Assembly (NCBI GenBank): GCA_022848825.1
Contig: JAJISH010000293.1
Location: 1-6,808 of the forward strand
Direction: 5' to 3'
Length of the DNA: 6,808 nucleotides
From: Thermoplasmatota archaeon
GTDB taxonomy: Archaea; Thermoplasmatota; Thermoplasmata; RBG-16-68-12; JAGMCJ01
The notes under the pieces: generated by a model
Databases searched by the model: none
What the model saw: the letters and a program-made list of their open reading frames with translations, nothing else
Told to the model about the DNA's origin: nothing
Part shown: in pieces, positions 1 through 4,199 of the stretch
Layout: every line of letters begins with the position of its first letter
Numbering within the stretch: the stretch's first letter is position 1
Position numbers and translations under genes: made by a program

Positions 1-292
1 AGCTGACAACGTGGAATTCCTTCGCTCTTATCTCGTACCCGCCCGGGGCTCTTTCGTCCTCAACGACCTCGCCCTCTACTTCAACGGAGGATTCGACGAG
101 TGCCTGCTTGGCTCCGGCGAACGCTTTCTCGGGAACGTTCCGCTTGTCCACGGTGACCTGGACCAGTCCGCTCGAGTCCCTTATGACGGCGAAGACAAGG
201 CCTCCGCTGCTCCTCGTGCGGTGAATCCAGCCACGGATTCCTACGGCTTCGCCAGTGTGCTTTCCCCGCAGTATCTCCCGTATGGGAACCAT
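1..292 (-). CDS. asnS: Asparaginyl-tRNA synthetase, N-terminal part (cut by left edge)
   Basis: Class II synthetase that charges tRNA-Asn with asparagine in the cytoplasm. Only the first 97 codons lie in the window. They form the N-terminal OB-fold that binds the tRNA anticodon. Visible landmarks: RGWIHRTRSSG at residues 20-30, FAVIRDSSGLVQV at 34-46, ESSVEVEG at 67-74, and RAPGGYEI at 81-88. The last motif is typical of archaeal AsnRS rather than AspRS. The ATG at 292 is the first start after an in-frame TAA about 11 codons upstream, and it leaves the usual short lead (about 20 residues) before the RGW motif. The catalytic class II core is outside the window, so a paralogous archaeal asparagine synthetase of AsnRS ancestry cannot be excluded. 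The gene is divergent from the acetyltransferase at 370. Confidence 0.9.
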   Translation of the reverse strand, partial: MVPIREILRGKHTGEAVGIRGWIHRTRSSGGLVFAVIRDSSGLVQVTVDKRNVPEKAFAGAKQALVESSVEVEGEVVEDERAPGGYEIRAKEFHVVS

Positions 293-345
293 GATTGGCG
301 GCGATATCCCCTTTCTGCTAAATTAACTTCTGGTCTCGCCAAGAT

Positions 346-355
346 TGATATAAAC
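346..355 (-). promoter_or_regulatory. TATA-like box upstream of asnS
   Basis: Read on the minus strand the stretch is TGTTTATATC-like (GTTTATATCA). Its centre lies about 58 nt before the asnS ATG, which predicts a leader of roughly 30 nt. That leader contains AAAGGGG at 307-313, a possible but distantly placed ribosome-binding site about 15 nt from the ATG. The same A/T core (GATATAA) also reads as a TATA element on the plus strand, about 20 nt before the acetyltransferase ATG, so the two divergent genes may share it. This is sequence inspection only. Confidence 0.45.
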
Positions 356-369
356 AACCGGCTTTGAAG

Positions 370-807
370 ATGGCAGTGATAAGAAAGGCCACGCTCTCCG
401 ATCTCGAGGTCTTGTGCACACTCGAGAAACGCTGTTTCGAGAAGAAAAGGTTCTCAGAGGACCATATGACGTGGCTCCTGGAGAACCCCGACGCCACTTC
501 GTATGTCTACTACAACGAGGCTGGGATTGTGGCCTCAATAATACTCATGAGGCTGGGAAGGATCGGAAAGGTGGTCTCCCTCGGAGTGGCCCCAGGGCAC
601 AGGAGGAGAGGCATCGCAACGCAACTGATGGCCCTCGGAGAGAGGGAGATGAAGACTCACGGGGCGGCCTCGATGCGCCTCGAGGTAGGCACCACGAACG
701 ATGCTGCCATCATGCTGTACGAATCCCTGGGATACGAGATTGTGAGAGAGATGCCCAGGTACTACTCATGGGGAGAGGACGCCCTCGCCATGAAGAAACC
801 GATGTAG
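370..807 (+). CDS. GNAT N-acetyltransferase, archaeal Ard1/RimI-like
   Basis: Transfers an acetyl group from acetyl-CoA, probably to the N-terminal alpha-amino group of proteins. Numbered from the ATG at 370, the 145-residue protein has the acetyl-CoA-binding motif A at about 73-87 (VAPGHRRRGIATQLM, the R/QxxGxG/A type). It then has the RimI hallmarks: N110 followed by LYE at 116-118, RYY at 130-132 and GEDALAM at 135-141. The length is normal for a single-domain RimI. A TTG at 364 would add two residues; the ATG is preferred. No clear Shine-Dalgarno sequence is present, so the message may be leaderless or short-leadered. The gene is the first of three plus-strand genes. The exact substrate (ribosomal S18 or general N-termini) cannot be told; archaeal members of this family are usually broad. 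Confidence 0.85.
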   Translation: MAVIRKATLSDLEVLCTLEKRCFEKKRFSEDHMTWLLENPDATSYVYYNEAGIVASIILMRLGRIGKVVSLGVAPGHRRRGIATQLMALGEREMKTHGAASMRLEVGTTNDAAIMLYESLGYEIVREMPRYYSWGEDALAMKKPM

Positions 808-810
808 AAA

Positions 811-820
811 GGCTTAAATC
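811..820 (+). promoter_or_regulatory. TATA-like box for the arginine decarboxylase
   Basis: GGCTTAAATC is centred about 29 nt before the ATG at 845, the spacing expected when transcription starts at the initiator codon. No Shine-Dalgarno sequence lies in the 37-nt gap after the acetyltransferase stop. The decarboxylase and the zinc-ribbon gene therefore probably have their own leaderless transcript, in addition to any read-through. Confidence 0.55.
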
Positions 821-844
821 CAGTCCCGGAAATCCCGAGAACCC

Positions 845-1312
845 ATGCTCTCAATTCCGAAGAAGTTCTTCGTCACTTCGGGAAAGGCTTCCAGCAAGGT
901 CACGGACCTGAACGCCTTCGATAGAGCCTTGCTGAGCGCCAGGATCGGAGAGCAGAATCTCGTGTCCGTTTCATCGGTTCTTCCCGCCGGCATAGAACAG
1001 GTGGAGCCTCACGATCTTCCGGTCGGCGCGATAACGCACTGCGTGCTTGCACAGATGAGAGGCGAGGAGGGAGAGATGATTTCCGCGGGCATCGCCTACG
1101 CCTCCAGGAAGGATGGCCTAGGCGGGTATGTCTCCGAGGGGCACATCCACGGCACGAAGAAGGCCCTCAGGGAGATACTCGAGTGGAAAATGGAGGAGAT
1201 GGCGAGGCTGAGGCAGCTCGAGCTGAAGACCGTCAGGTACAAGATAGAGGAGCTGTCGATCCCAATGGACCGCTATGGCGCATGCATCGCGGCCCTCATC
1301 TACTTAGACTAA
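845..1312 (+). CDS. pdaD: Pyruvoyl-dependent arginine decarboxylase proenzyme
   Basis: Decarboxylates arginine to agmatine, the entry step to polyamines and, in archaea, the source of agmatine for agmatidine in tRNA-Ile2. The 155-residue length is typical. The proenzyme is expected to cleave itself at the Ser-Ser pair in NLVSVSSVLPAG. By count this is Ser43-Ser44, with Ser44 becoming the pyruvoyl cofactor of the alpha chain. Other family landmarks are LNAFDRALLSARIG at 22-35 and GGYVSEGHIHG at 93-103, where Glu98 is the likely counterpart of the catalytic acid of the M. jannaschii enzyme. An amphipathic helix follows (105-130). The ATG at 845 gives the normal N-terminus (FFVTSGKA at 8-15). 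The stop overlaps the next start (TAATG), suggesting translational coupling. Some archaeal relatives decarboxylate other substrates, but nothing here suggests that. Confidence 0.93.
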   Translation: MLSIPKKFFVTSGKASSKVTDLNAFDRALLSARIGEQNLVSVSSVLPAGIEQVEPHDLPVGAITHCVLAQMRGEEGEMISAGIAYASRKDGLGGYVSEGHIHGTKKALREILEWKMEEMARLRQLELKTVRYKIEELSIPMDRYGACIAALIYLD

Positions 1313-1713
1313 TGTACGGTGTGATTGTTTGTTCACGTTGCAAGAAGGCGAGAGCGGTCAACCTGAGCCAGAAGACGTCGACCTGCGAGTGCGGGTCGAG
1401 AGTCCCTATCCAACAGTCCAAGGTATACTTCGAGAGCGATTCCCAAAGGGAGGTTGCGGAGGCCGTGAGGCAGATGAATGCCCGCCTCTCCGGTGCCCCC
1501 CAGGGAATTGAGGGTGATGTGAGAGCCCCTGAGAGAAAGGAGGACCTGGAATCGGCATTGTCCAACTTCTTTGGGGATGAAGTGATAACGAGAAGACGGC
1601 TGAGGGCGTTCCTGACGAGGTTTGGGGTCGGGGATTCGGACGAAGTGATAGACAGGCTCCTTTCGACTGGGGCGATGTTCGAACCCGAAAAGGATCATTT
1701 TTGCCTGGTGTAG
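1312..1713 (+). CDS. DUF1922/DUF5817-like zinc-ribbon protein with C-terminal winged-helix-like region
   Basis: A 133-residue protein of unknown function. It starts MYGVIVCSRCKKAR, with Cys7 and Cys10 as the first zinc knuckle and Cys25/Cys27 (CECG) as the second. The second knuckle has one residue between cysteines, as seen in some DUF1922 proteins. Residues 38-60 (KVYFESDSQREVAEAVRQMN region) match the conserved segment that follows the ribbon in archaeal DUF5817 proteins. After a charged linker, residues about 80-133 read as helices plus a hairpin (ITRRRLRAFLTRFG, then VIDRLLSTGAMFEP), which resembles a small winged helix. Zinc ribbon plus winged helix suggests a nucleic-acid or replication/transcription-associated protein; this is inference. 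The start shares a base with the decarboxylase stop. The last 19 bp overlap the convergent transglutaminase gene. Confidence 0.8.
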   Translation: MYGVIVCSRCKKARAVNLSQKTSTCECGSRVPIQQSKVYFESDSQREVAEAVRQMNARLSGAPQGIEGDVRAPERKEDLESALSNFFGDEVITRRRLRAFLTRFGVGDSDEVIDRLLSTGAMFEPEKDHFCLV

Positions 1714-2969
1714 CGGGCTAGAACGAGAGCTACAAGGACAGCGATGGGGAATATCAGCATATCAAAGCCAGGGATTGCACCTCCTTCGCTTCCCAACTTC
1801 ACCACGACGGTGCCGTCGGCGGAATAGTCGATCGTCGTGAATGTGTCATCAATGGACGCCCTTCCGCCCGGCGAGGAGATGTAAGAATAGGGGTAGTAGT
1901 AGTCCTCGATGTGCGTTCCGTTTCCATCGGATTTCCACTCGCTGAATCGATTCGCACCTCTCACCAGGAACTCGTGATTCGCCATGTCCACGGTGACGTT
2001 CACTCCTCCTGTATTGGTGGGGAGATAGAACTCCAGCCACGCATGACCTACCCATTCGTTTGTGACGGAGTTGAGCATGGCCCCCAGCTCCACCCACGAA
2101 GGGATGCCCCGGGAGCGCAGCATGGACGCGAAAAGGAAGGACATATCGTCGCAGTCCCCGCTCCCGTCCTGAAGGGTCTGCATCGGGTACTTCACACTCC
2201 CAGTTCTGGTCGAGCTGTACGTAATGTGTGAGTCCAGATACTCGTACGTCCTCTTGGCTATCTCGAGCACCGACAGATCGCCCGGGGCGATTTGTGAGGC
2301 GAGCGTCTCGACATATGTGCCTTCGTACTCGATCCGCCACTCATCGTGGTTGTACTGCGCGGACAACTGCACGAGAAGGGGGTCTATCTTGCTCGCGTCG
2401 CTGACAGACAACGCGCTGGATTCATCGATGTCCCACCAGATCGTCCTGGTTTGAATATGATACGTGGCCTGGATGTTCGCCTCTCCAGAACTCTGCCATA
2501 TCATCCAGTCGGCTCCGTACTTCTGCACGGTATTGTAGGCAGGAGTGGACGAGATGGCGATGATTTGCTGTGTCCCCCCGCTTATGTCTGGTGGTTCAGG
2601 CACGTCGACGGTGTATGACGTGACGGAAGATATCGTGATCGACCTTCTGACCGTGAAATCAACGCTCTCAGGAAAGGTCCTGTAGGAAAGCGGGTTCAGC
2701 CAGTTGATCAGGGCATCTCTGAGAAAAGGTGTCAGGATGATTATCACCAAGATGATGAGGAACAGTATCATGAAAGCACGTTTGGCGCCCGAGGGTCTGG
2801 GTTCGGGTCTCCTTGACGGTGGTGTCCTCCGCCTCTGAGTTCTGGCCGATTTGGTCGCCGGAGGCTTCCGCCTGACCTCAGGGGGCGGGGGTGGCGGTGG
2901 AGGTGGTGGCGGAGGAGAGGGAGGAAGTGTGCTCATCACAGTCGAAAATTGGACCGGCGATGATATCAT
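1695..2969 (-). CDS. Membrane-anchored transglutaminase-like protein with proline-rich tail
   Basis: A 424-residue protein. In order: a basic N-terminal tail with twelve consecutive prolines (19-30) and many Arg/Lys; a strong membrane segment at about 65-83; an extracytoplasmic region; a transglutaminase-like core at about 240-335; and a second hydrophobic segment at 404-418 followed by RYTRQK. The papain-like triad is visible as Cys273 (SGDCDDMSFLF), His309 (GHAWLEF) and Asp328 (VDMANHEF). The core is of the archaeal/bacterial type (Pfam Transglut_core), whose members act as proteases, amidases or crosslinkers, so the reaction cannot be assigned. The tail IPGF before the last hydrophobic stretch resembles a PGF-CTERM sorting signal. 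The ATG at 2969 has a TATA-like TTTCAAAA about 26 nt upstream; the ATG at 2936 (residue 12) is an alternative start. Confidence 0.82.
   Translation of the reverse strand: MISSPVQFSTVMSTLPPSPPPPPPPPPPPPEVRRKPPATKSARTQRRRTPPSRRPEPRPSGAKRAFMILFLIILVIIILTPFLRDALINWLNPLSYRTFPESVDFTVRRSITISSVTSYTVDVPEPPDISGGTQQIIAISSTPAYNTVQKYGADWMIWQSSGEANIQATYHIQTRTIWWDIDESSALSVSDASKIDPLLVQLSAQYNHDEWRIEYEGTYVETLASQIAPGDLSVLEIAKRTYEYLDSHITYSSTRTGSVKYPMQTLQDGSGDCDDMSFLFASMLRSRGIPSWVELGAMLNSVTNEWVGHAWLEFYLPTNTGGVNVTVDMANHEFLVRGANRFSEWKSDGNGTHIEDYYYPYSYISSPGGRASIDDTFTTIDYSADGTVVVKLGSEGGAIPGFDMLIFPIAVLVALVLARYTRQK
2881..2930. repeat. Low-complexity GGN tract encoding polyproline
   Basis: On the plus strand this is a run of GGC/GGT/GGA/GGG triplets; on the minus strand it encodes twelve prolines in a row. 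All four proline codons are mixed, so it is not a pure simple-sequence expansion and appears to be maintained at the protein level. Such tracts stall ribosomes unless aIF5A is present. Confidence 0.85.
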
Positions 2970-3003
2970 GATTTCGCACCCATTCTCAGTTTTGAAATCA
3001 GAC

Positions 3004-3162
3004 CTACTGCTTCTTGACGTCCTGCAGTTTCTCTCTAATCGCCTCTTTCACAAAATCAGCGACGCTGACATAACCCAGTTGCGGGTTCTGCTTTATGAGC
3101 TGCTGGATGTAGATGTGCAGCCCGCGAGGAATGGAAACGGTGCTGTAGAGCTGTCTAGTCAT
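3004..3162 (-). CDS. Small ribbon-helix-helix (CopG/MetJ-fold) transcriptional regulator
   Basis: A 52-residue protein. Residues 2-10 (TRQLYSTVS) form the DNA-contacting beta-strand, followed by IPRGLHIYIQQLI (helix 1) and the signature turn NPQLGYVSVADFVKEAIREK leading into helix 2. This NPxLGYxSVAxFVxEAIRxKL pattern is common in archaeal RHH proteins, which bind DNA as dimers. The start is well fixed: the codon directly before the ATG is an in-frame TGA. There is no Shine-Dalgarno sequence, but a TATA-like box lies about 29 nt upstream, so the message is probably leaderless. The stop is 34 nt before the transglutaminase start on the same strand, so the two may be co-transcribed. Target genes are unknown; autoregulation or control of the flanking membrane genes is inference. 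No toxin partner is visible nearby. Confidence 0.85.
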   Translation of the reverse strand: MTRQLYSTVSIPRGLHIYIQQLIKQNPQLGYVSVADFVKEAIREKLQDVKKQ

Positions 3163-3174
3163 TCAGGAATGAAT
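3161..3174. promoter_or_regulatory. Inverted repeat over the RHH start codon (candidate operator)
   Basis: ATTCA-GGAA-TGAAT is a perfect 5-bp inverted repeat with a 4-bp spacer. It overlaps the RHH ATG (3160-3162) and the predicted transcription start. A second small palindrome, GTGA-G-TCAC at 3180-3188, adjoins the TATA-like box. Placement between TATA and initiator is where archaeal repressors commonly bind. Short palindromes also arise by chance in such sequence. Confidence 0.35.
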
Positions 3175-3186
3175 CAGCCGTGAGTC

Positions 3187-3196
3187 ACATATAGTT
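3187..3196 (-). promoter_or_regulatory. TATA-like box for the RHH gene
   Basis: The minus-strand reading AAACTATATG is centred about 29 nt before the RHH ATG at 3162, consistent with leaderless transcription. It is the best candidate promoter for the RHH-transglutaminase pair. Confidence 0.5.
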
Positions 3197-3253
3197 TGTC
3201 CAGAAGTTATCGATGGTGATTCTCATCCCGTATCGCAAGTCGGAGAGCATCTT

Positions 3254-3294
3254 TCAATCACCCGTCAATTAACCTTGTGAGTACAGTCAATCAC
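3254..3294. repeat. Three phased TCAAT(C/T)A direct repeats
   Basis: TCAATCA at 3254, TCAATTA at 3265 and TCAATCA at 3287 begin 11 and 22 bp apart, about one and two helical turns. They lie in the 155-bp gap between the protease stop and the RHH start, 60-100 bp upstream of the RHH TATA box. That position could suit an activator or a cooperatively binding regulator. With only 7-8 bp per unit, chance is possible. Confidence 0.3.
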
Positions 3295-3317
3295 GGATAA
3301 TGGAAGGCTCCTGCTAG

Positions 3318-4079
3318 CTACTTTTCGCGGTTCTGAGTGAGCCTCTTCCTCCTCGCCTGCCGGACTTTCCTCTTCTTGAGGTCATCGGGCATACTTACCG
3401 GCAGGATGAGGTTGTATGCTCTCCAGTAGAGCAGGAGGGCGTACAGGGCGGAGGCGATCAGAAACGCGAATCCCAACCAGATGAAATCCGGATACATGGG
3501 GATGAGAATGAACGGGAGTATGAGGAGCACGTAGAGGGACCTGTACACGATGGCCTGGAGAAGGCTGGGAAAGACGTCTCCCTTTGAGGCACCGTACCCG
3601 ATCACAGACCCCGTGGAGGCGTGTAGCGCGATGATCCCGATCGAGAGCAGAGATAGGCTGAAGAGCGTGAGGGCATCGTGAACCGGATCCGTGAACCGCA
3701 ATGTAACATAGTTGTCAAAGAAGGCCATGGCCGCAGCGATCCCGATTGACAACGAGAGACCATAGAAGGTCGTGTCAAACTTCAGTGAGAATCTCTTCAT
3801 GTTGAGGAAAATCGTCTTGAAAGACTCCTCCACGACGGCCATCCCCATAAGAGATAGAAACAGAATCCAGACGGGGTCCAGTTCAGGTGAAAGAGAGAGT
3901 CTGAGGATGTTCGCGACCGTTCCAAAGACGAATCCTATTATGAGTGTGAAGAAGACCTTCTGGAAATCGAAAAGGGACTCCTCCACGACGGGATAATCGT
4001 AATTTCGAAGTGCGTGGAAGACTATGACGAATGCGGGTATGCCAACGATTATGGCACTGACGATGAAGGGGATATCCAT
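3318..4079 (-). CDS. PrsW-like intramembrane protease family protein (M82-type)
   Basis: A 253-residue polytopic membrane protein with about seven to eight hydrophobic segments. PrsW-family motifs appear in order: EExxK as Glu84-Glu85-x-x-Lys88 (VVEESFKTIF); FxN as Phe121-Asp122-Asn123 (AMAFFDNY), where the family usually has Glu-Asn; and a His motif at His153 (LHASTGSVIGYG). In Bacillus PrsW the two glutamates and a histidine are needed for site-1 cleavage of an anti-sigma factor. Archaea lack such sigma factors, so the substrate here is unknown. The C-terminus (about 233-253) is a basic, probably cytoplasmic tail. The start ATG has a TATA-like box about 28 nt upstream and no Shine-Dalgarno sequence. 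The gene is divergent from the zinc-ribbon/TPR protein and 155 bp upstream of the RHH gene. Confidence 0.78.
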   Translation of the reverse strand: MDIPFIVSAIIVGIPAFVIVFHALRNYDYPVVEESLFDFQKVFFTLIIGFVFGTVANILRLSLSPELDPVWILFLSLMGMAVVEESFKTIFLNMKRFSLKFDTTFYGLSLSIGIAAAMAFFDNYVTLRFTDPVHDALTLFSLSLLSIGIIALHASTGSVIGYGASKGDVFPSLLQAIVYRSLYVLLILPFILIPMYPDFIWLGFAFLIASALYALLLYWRAYNLILPVSMPDDLKKRKVRQARRKRLTQNREK

Positions 4080-4100
4080 TGGACCGCTGGATTATCGTCA

Positions 4101-4122
4101 GCACATATATCTTTATTTGTGC
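4101..4122. promoter_or_regulatory. TATA-like box of the PrsW-like gene, embedded in an inverted repeat
   Basis: The minus-strand sequence AGATATATGTG (4102-4112) is centred about 28 nt before the PrsW-like ATG at 4079, matching a leaderless start. It lies inside an imperfect inverted repeat, GCACA-N12-TGTGC. Inner ATA/TAT bases also pair, giving 8 of 9 symmetric positions per arm. A protein bound here would compete with TBP, so this is a plausible operator. Function is inferred from position only. Confidence 0.45.
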
Positions 4123-4147
4123 ACGATTTGAGAAACTCGAGACAACA

Positions 4148-4174
4148 ATTAAATATCCAATGGATTTAATAATA
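4148..4174 (+). promoter_or_regulatory. Promoter region of the zinc-ribbon/TPR gene with A/T-rich inverted repeat
   Basis: A TATA-like TTTAATAA is centred about 30 nt before the GTG at 4200. It is overlapped by an inverted repeat, ATTAAAT (4148-4154) and ATTTAAT (4164-4170), with a 9-bp spacer. A nested ATCCA-A-TGGAT palindrome sits at 4155-4165. A/T-rich symmetry can be accidental, but together with the repeat at 4101-4122 it gives each divergent promoter its own dyad. Confidence 0.4.
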
Positions 4175-4199
4175 GGGTCACAGAAGTCTGGACACTACG

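Noticed and set aside
11..367. 118-residue plus-strand open frame
   Set aside because: Antisense to the asnS N-terminus, whose conserved OB-fold motifs make the minus strand the coding one.
414..911. 165-residue plus-strand frame
   Set aside because: A frame shifted against the acetyltransferase; rich in Arg/Gly/Pro with no recognisable motifs.
1849..2340. 163-residue minus-strand frame
   Set aside because: Alternative frame of the transglutaminase-like gene, which carries an intact catalytic triad.
3004..3162. RHH protein as antitoxin of a toxin-antitoxin pair
   Set aside because: Neither neighbour resembles a small toxin (no PIN, RelE, MazF or VapC features), so a stand-alone regulator is the simpler reading.
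2851..3183. 110-residue plus-strand frame beginning with a glycine run
   Set aside because: Antisense to the polyproline tract and to the RHH gene; the glycines are just the complement of proline codons.
3213..3272. 19-codon plus-strand ATG frame in the intergenic gap
   Set aside because: Too short, no ribosome-binding site or promoter-like box, and no recognisable sequence.
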